Below the pieces are notes generated by a model that saw nothing but the letters and a program-made list of their open reading frames with translations, ran no database searches and was not told the origin of the DNA. From positions 3,204,001 through 3,268,000 of the forward strand of contig NZ_JACCFE010000002.1 of the NCBI RefSeq assembly GCF_014256275.1: DNA of 64,000 bases. The letters are read 5' to 3'. The DNA is from Rhodococcus sp. 4CII (GTDB lineage: Bacteria > Actinomycetota > Actinomycetes > Mycobacteriales > Mycobacteriaceae). Of the stretch, positions 19,802 through 28,402 are shown in pieces. Numbering within the stretch: the first letter of the stretch is position 1; each line of letters starts with the position of its first letter. A program made the translations under genes and the position numbers.

Positions 19802-19830
19802 TGCTTCAAGTCTCCTGATGGTCCGGGCGG

Positions 19831-21045
19831 TCAGACGCGCTCGATGATGGTGGCGACGCCCATACCGCCGCCGATGCACAGGGTGATGAGGGCGTACCGG
19901 GCGTTACGACGCTCGAGCTCGTCGATCATGGTGCCGGTGATCATGGCGCCGGTGGCTCCGAGCGGGTGACCCATCGCGATGGCACCGCCGTTGACGTTGA
20001 GCTTCTCGTCGGGGATGTTCAGGTCCTTCTGGAACTTGAGCACCACGGACGCGAACGCCTCGTTGATCTCGAACAGGTCGATGTCGTCGACGGTCAGACC
20101 GGCGGCGGCGAGCACCTTCTTCGACGCCGGCGTCGGGCCGGTGAGCATGATCGTGGAGTCGGCGCCGCTGGTGGCCGTCGCGACGACGCGGGCGCGGGGG
20201 GTCAGGCTCATGTCCTTGCCGGCCTGCTCGGATCCGACGAGAACCAGTGCGGCGCCGTCGACGATGCCGGAGCTGTTGCCGCCGTGGTGGACGTGGTTGA
20301 TCTTCTCGACCCAGTGGTACTTCTGCAGCGAGACGGCGTCGAAGCCGCCCATCTCGCCGACACCGGCGAAGGACGGGTTGAGGCCCGCGAGGTTCTCGAG
20401 GGTGGTGCCGGGACGCATGTGCTCGTCCTGGTCGAGGACGGTGAGGCCGTTGATGTCCTTCACCGGGACGACGGACTTGGCGAAGTAGCCGCCGGTCCAT
20501 GCCTTCGCGGCGAGGTCCTGCGAGCGGACGGCGTACGCGTCGACGTCCTCGCGGGAGAAGCCCTCGATGGTGGCGATCAGGTCGGCGCCCACACCCTGCG
20601 GAACGAAGTAGTTGTCGTAGTTGGTGGCCGGGTCAAGCGCCCACGGTCCGCCGTCGGAGCCCATCGGCACGCGGGACATCGACTCGACGCCACCGGCGAT
20701 GACGAGTTCGTCCCAGCCGGAGCGCACTTTCTGCGCTGCGGTGTTGACGGCCTCGAGGCCGGACGCACAGAAACGGTTGAGCTGGACGCCGCCGACGGTG
20801 TCGGGCAGTCCGGCGTCGTTGACCGCGACGCGGGCGATGTCCATGCCCTGGTCGCCGACGGGGGTGACGACACCGAGGATCAGGTCCGAGATGCGATCTT
20901 CGTCGAGGTCGGGGAAGCGGGCGCGGAGCTCGTCGATCAGGCCGGTGACCAGCGAGATCGGCTTGACCGAGTGCAGCGAACCGGTCTTCTTTCCGCGGCC
21001 ACGCGGGGTGCGGATGGCTTCATAAATGAATGCCTCTGTGGTCAC
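19831..21045 (-). CDS. fadA: Acetyl-CoA acyltransferase FadA (thiolase)
   Basis: A 404-residue degradative thiolase: active-site Cys in QLNRFCASGLEAVN (about residue 92), His in the GGAIAMGHPLGATGA motif and second Cys in ALITLCIGGGMG near the C terminus. It performs the last thiolytic step of beta-oxidation and forms the beta subunit of the FadAB complex. GTG at 21045 with AAGGAA nine bases upstream is chosen; the N-terminal TEAFIYEAIRTPRGRGK is typical of the Rv0859 type. A KstR-like 14-bp motif sits 84 bp upstream. Confidence 0.96.
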   Translation of the reverse strand: MTTEAFIYEAIRTPRGRGKKTGSLHSVKPISLVTGLIDELRARFPDLDEDRISDLILGVVTPVGDQGMDIARVAVNDAGLPDTVGGVQLNRFCASGLEAVNTAAQKVRSGWDELVIAGGVESMSRVPMGSDGGPWALDPATNYDNYFVPQGVGADLIATIEGFSREDVDAYAVRSQDLAAKAWTGGYFAKSVVPVKDINGLTVLDQDEHMRPGTTLENLAGLNPSFAGVGEMGGFDAVSLQKYHWVEKINHVHHGGNSSGIVDGAALVLVGSEQAGKDMSLTPRARVVATATSGADSTIMLTGPTPASKKVLAAAGLTVDDIDLFEINEAFASVVLKFQKDLNIPDEKLNVNGGAIAMGHPLGATGAMITGTMIDELERRNARYALITLCIGGGMGVATIIERV

Positions 21046-21128
21046 TGTGAAGTGTTCCTTCCTTATTTGCGTCGACGCCGACCGTGCACACGGCGCTCTG
21101 CACGGGGCATACCCCGGCACGTCCACCT

Positions 21129-21142
21129 TAGAACGTGTTGCA
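21129..21142. promoter_or_regulatory. KstR-like operator upstream of fadAB
   Basis: TAGAACGTGTTGCA fits the TnnAACnnGTTnnA motif described for the sterol-catabolism repressor KstR of mycobacteria and rhodococci. It lies in the 215-bp gap between dnaX and fadA, 84 bp before the fadA start. The rest of the gap shows no gene. Confidence 0.45.
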
Positions 21143-21260
21143 AAACCAGAGGAAGGACCGAAGCGATCCTGGATCGTGACCCAGGCGATCACGACCGGCG
21201 GATCTCACTGTGATCCCCGGCCGTCCCGATGCTGCGGGACCGGCGAAGCTGCGCCTGAGT

Positions 21261-23510
21261 TCAGCCCTCGAGCTTTTTGGCCCCGAGCATGTCCTTGAGC
21301 AGTTCGAACGCCACATCTTCCGGGTCGCGGCGGGTGGCGGGGTCGACGGGCTCGGCCGCCTCGGCGAACATCTCTTCCTCGTCCTCCGGTGTGGAGACGG
21401 GCGGCGTCGACGACACGGCCTCGTAATCGACGGGACCGGGATCGTCCGGGTAGTCGGGTGCTTCCGGCGGCGGGATGTCGTCGTCGGGCTCGGACGACGG
21501 ACGAGCCTGCGCCGCGCCCGAATCGGAGGGTCGCGTGTCGGACTGCTCCTGCGTCGGGCGCTGCGCCGCCCTCTCCTGACTGGGCCGGGAGAACCGGGGG
21601 GCGCCGGCTGGTTTCGTCGGTGCCGCGGCGACCTTCGCCACCGGCGGGGGCGGCGCCGACGGAGCACCGGCCTGATACTCCACTTCCCAGGAGCCGCCGA
21701 ACATCTCGGACAGGACCTCGGCGATCACCCGGGCATTGTGCGGCGAAGCGATGCGCGCGCCCAGATTGGGAACGGGGTGCGCCAGGATCAGGCGGTTGCC
21801 CTGCACGTCGTGCACCGTCGCGGCAGACAACATCGCAGGCAGGATCTTGTTCCGCTGACTCACCTTCTCGCGCAGCGAATTCCAGGACTCCCGCAAGGCG
21901 GTCGCGTCGGGGCCGGCCGATGCGGCAGCATCCATGTGTTCCGATGCGGCAGCATCCATGTGTTCCGATGCGGCAGCATCCATGTGTTCCGATGCGGCAG
22001 GCTCCGCGTCGACCTCGGGGGCGAGCGGCGGTTCCGGCTCGGGTTCGGGCGTCGGCACAGGCTGCGGCGTCGGCTCCGGGACGGGAACAGGCGCCGGCTC
22101 GGGCTCGGGCGCGGGTACAGGCGTCGGCTCCGGTTCGGGAGTCGGCACAGGCTCGGGCGTCGGCTCGGGTTCCGGGGCGGGCCGCGGCATCGGTTCGGGT
22201 TCCGGCTCGGGCGGCGGGGGCATGGTGGCGGCCGCGGCCTGGCGCATCGACGGGCGCTGGAACTTCGCTTCCGGTTCCGGCTCCGCGGGACGTTCGGGCG
22301 CACGAGTCGGCGCCACAGCGGGACGGGCCCCGTCGACGGCCGGCGCTGCGCCGGCGGGCGGAAGTCCGCGTTCGACGCGTTCGATTCGCTGCAACACGGC
22401 GGACTCCGCATCGGACGCCGAGGGCAGCAGCATCCGGGCGCACATCACCTCGAGCAGGAGCCGGGGAGCGGTGGCGCCGCGCATCTCGCCCAGACCCGCG
22501 TGCATCACCTCGGCGTAGCGGGTGAGCGTGGCGGGACCGATCCGCTGAACCTGCGCCCTCATGTGCTCGAGCACGTCGCCGGGTGCGTCGACCAGGCCGC
22601 GTTCGGCGGCGTCGGGCACCGCCTGCATCAGGATGAGGTCGCGCAACCGCTCGAGCAGGTCGACGGCGAAGCGGCGTGGGTCGTGCCCGGCGTCCATCAC
22701 CCGGTCGACCGTCCCGAACAGCGCTGCGCCGTCGCCGGCGGCCAGCGCGTCCACGGCGTCGTCGATCAGTGCGACGTCGGTGACACCGAGCAGCGCGAGC
22801 GCGCGGGGGTAGGTGACACCCTCGTCTCCGGCACCGGCGAGGAGCTGGTCGAGGATGCTCAGCGAGTCACGCGGCGAACCGCCACCCGCGCGGATGACCA
22901 GCGGATATACCGGGTCCGCGACCGGAACGCTCTCCTGCCGGCAGATCTTCTCCAGCAGTCCCCGCATGGTCGCCGGGGCCAGTAGGCGGAACGGGTAGTG
23001 ATGGGTGCGCGAACGGATGGTCGGCAGCACCTTTTCGGGTTCGGTGGTGGCGAAGATGAAGATGAGGTGTTCCGGCGGCTCCTCCACGATCTTGAGGAGA
23101 GCGTTGAACCCGGCCGTGGTGACCATGTGCGCCTCGTCGACGATGAACACCCGGTACCGCGACTCGGCGGGCGCGTAGAACGCGCGGTCACGCAGCTCAC
23201 GGGTGTCGTCGACGCCACCGTGGCTGGCCGCGTCGAGTTCGGTGACGTCGAGGTTGCCCGACCCGCCGGGGCCGAGCGCCACACACGAGGGGCACTGGCC
23301 GCAGGGCGTCGAGGTGGGACCTTCCACACAGTTCAGCGATCGGGCGAGGATGCGGGCAGACGACGTCTTGCCACAGCCGCGGGGACCGGAGAACAGATAC
23401 GCGTGGTTGATCCGTCCGGCGTCGAGGGCGGTGCTCAGTGGTTCGGTGACGTGCTCCTGCCCCACCACCTCGGCGAAGGATGCGGGTCGGTACTTCCGGT
23501 ACAGGGCCAC
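21261..23510 (-). CDS. dnaX: DNA polymerase III subunits gamma/tau
   Basis: The clamp-loader ATPase, 749 residues. The AAA+ domain has Walker A GPRGCGKTSS (about 43-52), a four-Cys zinc module CVEGPTSTPCGQCPSC (about 63-78), Walker B VFIVDEAH and the SRC-like region TIRSR. Clamp-loader collar domains follow (to about 370). A low-complexity Pro/Glu linker (about 410-510) contains a three-fold octapeptide repeat, followed by a C-terminal tau-like region ending in a conserved helix (EDVAFELLKDMLGAKK). GTG at 23510. It is divergent from the ammonium transporter. No slippery frameshift site for a short gamma form was seen. Confidence 0.96.
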   Translation of the reverse strand: MALYRKYRPASFAEVVGQEHVTEPLSTALDAGRINHAYLFSGPRGCGKTSSARILARSLNCVEGPTSTPCGQCPSCVALGPGGSGNLDVTELDAASHGGVDDTRELRDRAFYAPAESRYRVFIVDEAHMVTTAGFNALLKIVEEPPEHLIFIFATTEPEKVLPTIRSRTHHYPFRLLAPATMRGLLEKICRQESVPVADPVYPLVIRAGGGSPRDSLSILDQLLAGAGDEGVTYPRALALLGVTDVALIDDAVDALAAGDGAALFGTVDRVMDAGHDPRRFAVDLLERLRDLILMQAVPDAAERGLVDAPGDVLEHMRAQVQRIGPATLTRYAEVMHAGLGEMRGATAPRLLLEVMCARMLLPSASDAESAVLQRIERVERGLPPAGAAPAVDGARPAVAPTRAPERPAEPEPEAKFQRPSMRQAAAATMPPPPEPEPEPMPRPAPEPEPTPEPVPTPEPEPTPVPAPEPEPAPVPVPEPTPQPVPTPEPEPEPPLAPEVDAEPAASEHMDAAASEHMDAAASEHMDAAASAGPDATALRESWNSLREKVSQRNKILPAMLSAATVHDVQGNRLILAHPVPNLGARIASPHNARVIAEVLSEMFGGSWEVEYQAGAPSAPPPPVAKVAAAPTKPAGAPRFSRPSQERAAQRPTQEQSDTRPSDSGAAQARPSSEPDDDIPPPEAPDYPDDPGPVDYEAVSSTPPVSTPEDEEEMFAEAAEPVDPATRRDPEDVAFELLKDMLGAKKLEG
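21919..22000. repeat. 24-bp tandem repeat inside dnaX (3.4 copies)
   Basis: A 24-bp unit is repeated exactly at 21919, 21943 and 21967, with ten more bases at 21991. In the protein it gives three copies of AASEHMDA in the tau linker. Exact identity implies recent slippage or a copy number still changing. Confidence 0.95.
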
Positions 23511-23610
23511 GCGGAAAGACTACCGGCGGGCCCCGACAGCTCGGTCCCGGTGGTCGAAGCACCCGGTCGGGCCGCTACTCACAGGCAGAAATCCGGCCTG
23601 ATCGAATTGC

Positions 23611-23626
23611 GTAACACGTTCGCAAC
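23611..23626. promoter_or_regulatory. Possible GlnR box upstream of the ammonium transporter
   Basis: GTAACACGTTCGCAAC has the AC-N9-AC spacing of actinobacterial GlnR half-site pairs and lies 83 bp before the GTG. Ammonium transporters are standard GlnR targets under nitrogen limitation. The rest of the 198-bp dnaX-amt gap holds no gene. Confidence 0.45.
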
Positions 23627-23708
23627 GCATCGGCATCACAGTGGAAACCGCCCGCGGTCATCGTGATTTTCCGCGCCTGGTTTCGTCCGGGTGTGTGAGG
23701 AGAATGTC

Positions 23709-25055
23709 GTGCCTGCAATCGATGCCGGAGCTACCGCCTGGCTTCTGATCAGTACCGCGCTGGTCCTGCTGATGACCCCGGGGCTCGCTCTGTTCTACGG
23801 CGGGATGGTCCGTTCCACCGGCGTACTGAACATGATCATGATGAGCTTCGTGTCGATCGCGTTGGTCACGGTCGCCTGGCTGGTGGCCGGGTACTCACTC
23901 ATCTTCGGCCAAGACATCGGCGGCGGCCTGATCGGAGGGCTGGAGCACCTGGGGATGGCGGGCATCGACCCGACCACCGTCCACGGGCAGGTCCCCGAGA
24001 TCCTGTTCGCCACGTTCCAGCTGACGTTCGCGATCATCACGGCCGCGCTGATCAGCGGCGCGATCGCCGACCGCGCCAAATTCTCGGCCTGGATGATCTT
24101 CGTACCCGTCTGGGCACTCGTCGTCTACGCACCAGTCGCGCACTGGGTGTGGAACCCGCAGGGCTGGATCGCGCAGTTCGGCGCCCTCGACTACGCGGGC
24201 GGGCTGGTCGTCGAGATCGTCTCGGGTGCGTCCGGCCTGGCCTTGGCGCTGGTCCTGGGCCCGCGGCTCGGATTCAAATCCGAGTCGATGCGCCCCCACA
24301 ACCTGCCGCTGGTGCTGCTGGGCGTCGGCCTGCTGTGGTTCGGCTGGTTCGGTTTCAACGCGGGCTCCGCGCTCGCCGCCGACGGAACCGCCGCCGCGAT
24401 CTTCCTGAACACCCTCGTCGCGGGATGCACCGGCCTGCTCGGCTGGCTGCTCGTCGAGCAGAAGCGCGACGGCCATCCCACCACGTTCGGCGCGGCGTCC
24501 GGTGTCGTCGCGGGCCTGGTCGCGATCACCCCGTCCTGCGGCACCGTGAGCATGGTCGGCGCGGTGGTCGTCGGTGCGGTGGCCGGTGTGGTCTGCTCGT
24601 TCGCGGTCGGCTGGAAGTTCCGCCTCGGGTACGACGACTCGCTCGACGTCGTGGGTGTCCACCTCATGGGCGGCATCGTCGGCACGATCCTGATCGGCCT
24701 GCTGGCCACCGAGGTGATGACCGGCGGACCGGAAGGCCTGCTGTACGGGGGCGGGTTCGCCCAGCTCGGCAAGCAGTTACTCGCCGTGGTGGTCGTCGCC
24801 CTGTACGCGTTCGGCGTGACGTTCGCGCTGGGCAAACTGATCGACCGCACCTTCGGTTTCCGGGTGAGCCGGGAGGACGAGTCCTCCGGCATCGACCTCG
24901 CGCTGCACGCCGAATCGGCCTACGAACACGGCGTGCTCGGGCACGGCCCCCACGGCGGCGGCCAGGGCAACAGCGTGTTTCCGTGGATGCACGAGGCCGA
25001 ACGCCGGCGACAACTCGACGCCGAACAGAAGCAGAAGCCGTCCGATCCCGAGTAG
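23709..25055 (+). CDS. amt: Ammonium transporter (Amt family)
   Basis: A 448-residue protein with about 11 membrane helices. Family signatures include PGLALFYGGMVRS in helix 1-2, the pore stretches FGAASGVVAGLVAITPSCG and GWFGFNAGSAL, and the late-helix pore His in GVHLMGGIVGT. It moves ammonium into the cell under nitrogen limitation. GTG at 23709 with GAGGAG upstream is preferred over GTG at 23691. The C-terminal tail (about 395-448) is charged and disordered-looking. No glnK/glnD genes follow; the gene ends in a hairpin shared with the convergent glycosylase remnant. Confidence 0.95.
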   Translation: MPAIDAGATAWLLISTALVLLMTPGLALFYGGMVRSTGVLNMIMMSFVSIALVTVAWLVAGYSLIFGQDIGGGLIGGLEHLGMAGIDPTTVHGQVPEILFATFQLTFAIITAALISGAIADRAKFSAWMIFVPVWALVVYAPVAHWVWNPQGWIAQFGALDYAGGLVVEIVSGASGLALALVLGPRLGFKSESMRPHNLPLVLLGVGLLWFGWFGFNAGSALAADGTAAAIFLNTLVAGCTGLLGWLLVEQKRDGHPTTFGAASGVVAGLVAITPSCGTVSMVGAVVVGAVAGVVCSFAVGWKFRLGYDDSLDVVGVHLMGGIVGTILIGLLATEVMTGGPEGLLYGGGFAQLGKQLLAVVVVALYAFGVTFALGKLIDRTFGFRVSREDESSGIDLALHAESAYEHGVLGHGPHGGGQGNSVFPWMHEAERRRQLDAEQKQKPSDPE

Positions 25056-25087
25056 CGGGTCTTCGGCGCTGCCGTAGACCCGCTACT
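25051..25087. terminator. Convergent terminator containing both genes' stop codons
   Basis: AGTAGCGGGTCT (25051-25062) and AGACCCGCTACT (25076-25087) form a perfect 12-bp stem. The amt TAG (25053-25055) is in the left arm and the TAG of the opposing glycosylase gene (25083-25085) is in the right arm. Confidence 0.85.
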
Positions 25088-25675
25088 TCTTCTTCGCTGC
25101 CGCGGCCTTCTTCGCCTCGGCCTTCGCGGCCTTCTTGAACTCACGGACCTCGTGGAGACTCTTGTCGTCGACGACGTCCGCGATCGACCGACGGGATCCC
25201 TCGGTGCCGTAGTCGCCGGCGGCCTCCCGCCAGCCCTTCGGCTCCACCCCGATCTGCTTGCCGAGCAGCGCCAGGAAGATCCGGGCCTTCTGATCGCCGT
25301 ACCCTGGCAGCGCCTTCAGGCGCTTCAGTACCTCTTTGCCGTCGGGGTCGCCGCTCGTCCACACCGCCTCGACGCTGCCGTCGTAGTTCTCGACGAGGAA
25401 CGCGCACAACGACTGGATGCGGGTGGCCATCGATCCGGGGAATCGGTGCACGGCGGGGGTCTGCGAGCAGACGGCGGCGAACTCCTCCGGATCCATCTCG
25501 GCGATGCGGTGCACCTCGAGCCCGCCGAGCCGGTCATCCAGCTTCTTCGGGCCCGCGAACGCCGTCTCCATCGGAACCTGCTGATCGAGCACATCCCGAT
25601 GAGCAGCGCCAGCGGATCATTCGCCAGGAGTGCGTCGGCGTCCGGGTCCCCTACCAGATTCAGCGTGCGTGCCAT
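25083..25675 (-). pseudogene. HhH-GPD-type base-excision protein, frameshifted
   Basis: The start ATG at 25675 opens with MARTLNLVGDPDADALL and reads to LLIGM; the expected continuation VLDQQVPMETAFAG is found one base out of frame from about 25592, where one G is missing compared with the family sequence ATG-GTG-CTC. The second frame then runs intact through the helix-hairpin-helix LKALPGYGDQKARIF to a Lys/Ala-rich tail. The family belongs to the HhH-GPD DNA glycosylase fold, role unproven. Whether this is a true pseudogene or a sequencing error cannot be decided here; a GTG at 25592 could start a truncated product. Confidence 0.8.
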
Positions 25676-25733
25676 GGGCTCGATCCTGCCATCCCGCGAT
25701 CGGGCGGGTGCTCCCTTCACCTCGACGCGCGGT

Positions 25734-25754
25734 TTATTCACAGAGTTATCAACA
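25734..25754. promoter_or_regulatory. Pair of DnaA-box-like 9-mers
   Basis: TTATTCACA (25734) and TTATCAACA (25746) each differ from TTATCCACA by one base and start 12 bp apart, in the 281-bp gap upstream of the glycosylase remnant and DUF1206 gene. The rest of this gap shows no gene. Confidence 0.35.
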
Positions 25755-25956
25755 TCACTGCATTACCGGTCGGTACGCTCCCGGTTCCCGCAACACCGCC
25801 GCGTCCGACCAGAGCTGGCCGCGTACCGTCGCCGACCTGATCGACCGCGTCACAAGCGCAGTGCGATAGCGCGTACCCGGTGTCGGCGCGGCCGATACCG
25901 GGTACGCGACTACGGTCAAGGGACTCCGGTCCATCGCACGACCCGAAGGACACCCG

Positions 25957-26793
25957 ATGGCCCAGAACGAAGCCAACCGAGCCAGCGGTATCAGCGGAGC
26001 CGTGGATCGTGCAACCGACAGCACCACCTTCGAACGGGTAGCCCGCGCCGGGCACGTAATGAGCGGGTTCGTACATCTGCTGATCGCGTACATCATCATC
26101 CAGCTGGCGTTCGGCAGCGGTGGCAACGCCGACCAGTCCGGGGCGCTGGGCACGCTGGCCTCCAAACCCGGTGGCCGATTCGCGTTGTGGGTGGCGGCGA
26201 TCGCGTTCGTCGCGATGGCGCTGTGGCGGCTCGCCGAGACGATCGTCGGGCCGCACCCCTCCGAACAGTCCGACACGAAGAACGACGGAACGTCGGCGAT
26301 GGACCGCGTCAAGGCGTTCAGCCTGGCCGTCGTCTACTTCGCGTTCGCGTTCTCGGCCGTCCAGTTCGCACGCGGCGGCGGCAAGTCCAGCGGCGAGCAG
26401 AACGCCGGGCTCAGCGCCCGGCTGATGCAGTCCGGCGGCGGAAAATTCGTCTTGATCGTCGTCGCCCTGGTCGCCATCGGCGTCGGCATCTACCACATCT
26501 ACAAGGGGGCGGCGAAGAACTTCCTGGACGACCTGAAGGGCACCCCGTCGAGGTTCGTCGAACCCCTCGGCGTGGTCGGGTACGTGGCCAAGGGGCTCGT
26601 CATCGCCGGCGCGGGTGTGCTGGTCATCGTGGCGGTCTTCAACTCCGACCCGTCCAAGGCCACCGGCATCGACGGCGCCGTGAAGACCCTGGGCTCGGCG
26701 CCGTTCGGGCAGTTCCTGCTGGTCCTCGCCGGACTGGGCGTCGCCGCGTACGGGCTGTACAGCTTCGTGATGGCCCGCTACGCCCGGATGTAG
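25957..26793 (+). CDS. DUF1206 membrane protein
   Basis: A 278-residue protein with six membrane helices arranged as three DUF1206 two-helix repeats: ARAGHVMSGFVHLLIAYI opens the first, VVYFAFAFSAVQFARGG the second, and VGYVAKGLVIAGAGVLVI the third. The repeats share the pattern xG-hydrophobic-x3-Y. The family is widespread in actinobacteria and of unknown function. ATG at 25957 has AAGGA upstream. A hairpin follows six bases after the stop, so the gene is probably monocistronic. Confidence 0.88.
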   Translation: MAQNEANRASGISGAVDRATDSTTFERVARAGHVMSGFVHLLIAYIIIQLAFGSGGNADQSGALGTLASKPGGRFALWVAAIAFVAMALWRLAETIVGPHPSEQSDTKNDGTSAMDRVKAFSLAVVYFAFAFSAVQFARGGGKSSGEQNAGLSARLMQSGGGKFVLIVVALVAIGVGIYHIYKGAAKNFLDDLKGTPSRFVEPLGVVGYVAKGLVIAGAGVLVIVAVFNSDPSKATGIDGAVKTLGSAPFGQFLLVLAGLGVAAYGLYSFVMARYARM

Positions 26794-26798
26794 AGACA

Positions 26799-26834
26799 CG
26801 TCCGGCCGCCCACCCGATGGTGAGCGGCCGGACG
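26799..26834. terminator. Convergent terminator between DUF1206 gene and aspC
   Basis: CGTCCGGCCGC (26799-26809) pairs perfectly with GCGGCCGGACG (26824-26834) around a 14-nt loop, in the 47-bp gap between two convergent genes. Confidence 0.75.
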
Positions 26835-26840
26835 GCGACG

Positions 26841-28139
26841 CTAGGACTTCGGAAGATCCAGGCGCGATTCGGTGGCCGCGAGCAGCACGCACGTCGCGAC
26901 ACCGTTCATCGACTTGTCCAAATCGTCCATCGAGGGGAAGCTCGGCGCGAGCCGGATGTTCTTGTCCTCCGGGTCGATTCCGTACGGGAACGCCGATCCG
27001 GCGGCAGTGAGCGCGATCCCAGCCTCCTTCGCCAGAGCGATGACGCGCTTCGCGGTGCCCTCGACGACGTCCAGGCTGATGAAGTATCCGCCCTTCGGCT
27101 CCGTCCACGACGCCACCTTGGACGCCCCGAGACGGTCCTCGAGGATCTTCAGGACGAGCGCGAACTTGGGCGCCAGGATCTCGCGGTGCTTCTCCATGTG
27201 GGCGCGCACGCCATCGGCGTCACCGAAGAACCGCAGGTGCCGCAGCTGGTTCAGCTTGTCGGGACCGATGCTCTTCTTGCCGAGGAACTTCTGGTACCAG
27301 GCCAGGTTCGCGGTCGAGGAACCGAAGAAGCTGACGCCCGCACCGGCGAACGTGATCTTCGACGTCGACGCGAACACGAGCGGCCGGTTGGGGTGCCCCG
27401 CCTCCGCCGCCATCCCGAGGATGTCCAGCGACGGCGCCGTCTCACCAACCAGCGGGTGGACGGCGTAGGCGTTGTCCCAGAACAGCCGGAAGTCGGGGGC
27501 GGCGGTCGGCATCGACGCCAGTGCCCGCGTGACCTCTTCCGAGTACACCGCGCCCGTGGGGTTGGAGTAGTTGGGGACGGCCCACAGACCCTTGATCTGC
27601 GGATCGTTCGCCACCAGCTCGGCGATGACGGCGACGTCGGGGCCGTCGGGGCGCATCGGCACCGGAATCATCTCGATGCCGTAGGTCTCGGTGATCCCGA
27701 AGTGGCGGTCGTAGCCGGGCGCCGGGCACAGGAACTTGACCTTCTCCTCCTGCGACCAGGGGCGCGAGGAGTCGGGGGTGCCGTGCAGCAGTGCGAACAC
27801 GACGTTGTCGTGCATGATCTCGAGGCTGGCGTTGTTGCCGGCGAGCAGGTTCTCGACGGGGATGCCGAGCAGTTCACCGAAGATGGCGCGCAGTTCCGGC
27901 AGACCGGCGAGCCCGCCGTAGTTGCGGGTGTCGGTGCCGTTGCCGTCACGGAAGTCGCCGTCACCGGGCAAGGACAACAGCGCCGCCGACAGATCCAGCT
28001 GCTCGGGCGAGGGCTTGCCGCGGGTGAGGTCGAGCGTGAGCTTCTCGGTCTTCAGCTGCGCGTAACTCGCAGTCTGGCGCTCGTGCTCCGAAAGTAGTTC
28101 CTCATGGCTCATCAACCCGATCTGGGTCTGGTTGGTCAT
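26841..28139 (-). CDS. aspC: Aspartate-type aminotransferase (Rv3722c family)
   Basis: A 432-residue fold-type I PLP enzyme. The N-terminal LTLDLTRGKPSPEQLDLS, the substrate region VPNYSNPTGAVYS and the PLP lysine in FASTSKITFAGAG (about residue 261) are all present. The family member Rv3722c is the main aspartate aminotransferase of M. tuberculosis, converting oxaloacetate plus glutamate to aspartate; that identity is from family knowledge. The SRP RNA gene lies just upstream on the same strand. Start ATG 28139 (GAGAGG upstream); ATG at 28112 is an alternative. Confidence 0.92.
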   Translation of the reverse strand: MTNQTQIGLMSHEELLSEHERQTASYAQLKTEKLTLDLTRGKPSPEQLDLSAALLSLPGDGDFRDGNGTDTRNYGGLAGLPELRAIFGELLGIPVENLLAGNNASLEIMHDNVVFALLHGTPDSSRPWSQEEKVKFLCPAPGYDRHFGITETYGIEMIPVPMRPDGPDVAVIAELVANDPQIKGLWAVPNYSNPTGAVYSEEVTRALASMPTAAPDFRLFWDNAYAVHPLVGETAPSLDILGMAAEAGHPNRPLVFASTSKITFAGAGVSFFGSSTANLAWYQKFLGKKSIGPDKLNQLRHLRFFGDADGVRAHMEKHREILAPKFALVLKILEDRLGASKVASWTEPKGGYFISLDVVEGTAKRVIALAKEAGIALTAAGSAFPYGIDPEDKNIRLAPSFPSMDDLDKSMNGVATCVLLAATESRLDLPKS

Positions 28140-28187
28140 CAGGAGCGGCCTCTCACCGACATCGTGGGTCGGGTATGCGAAAGATAG

Positions 28188-28277
28188 GGGACCCCGCGCA
28201 CCCGGCAGAGCCCGTTGACCCTTGCTGCCTTCCGGCCCTGGGGGAGTTCACAGGATGCGCGCCGCGCGGGATCCACC
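28188..28277 (-). ncRNA. ffs: Signal recognition particle 4.5S RNA
   Basis: The minus strand carries the conserved SRP domain core GCCGGAAGGCAGCAAGG with its GGAA tetraloop, flanked by long complementary arms (GGATCCCGCGC at the 5' end with GCGCGGGGTCC at the 3' end). Length is about 90 nt, the small bacterial type without an Alu domain. Ends are estimated from the base pairing. It binds Ffh for co-translational membrane targeting. Confidence 0.93.
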
Positions 28278-28402
28278 ACAGAGTGTAGACGGCCCCGGGC
28301 CGCGGCTGGGATCCACCCCGGGTCGCGGCCGACGCCGAGCGTCTGACCACGGCCAGTGCTACGGTCGCCCCCGCATTCGGCCACCGTCGGCAAAGGATCG
28401 GG

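Noticed and set aside
17615..19969. 784-residue open frame on the plus strand, antisense to fadB/fadA
   Set aside because: It is the mirror of two well-supported genes in high-GC DNA; the translation is low-complexity and shows no domain.
21919..22000. CRISPR-like array
   Set aside because: The repeats are directly adjacent with no spacers and are in frame within dnaX.
21210..22985. 591-residue plus-strand frame antisense to dnaX
   Set aside because: Shadow frame; dnaX on the minus strand has all clamp-loader motifs.
23691..23708. Ammonium transporter start at GTG 23691
   Set aside because: It would include the GAGGAG ribosome site in the coding region; GTG 23709 is well spaced behind it.
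25152..28097. 981-residue plus-strand frame across several genes
   Set aside because: It crosses the glycosylase, DUF1206 and aspC genes out of frame; real genes with clear motifs explain the region.
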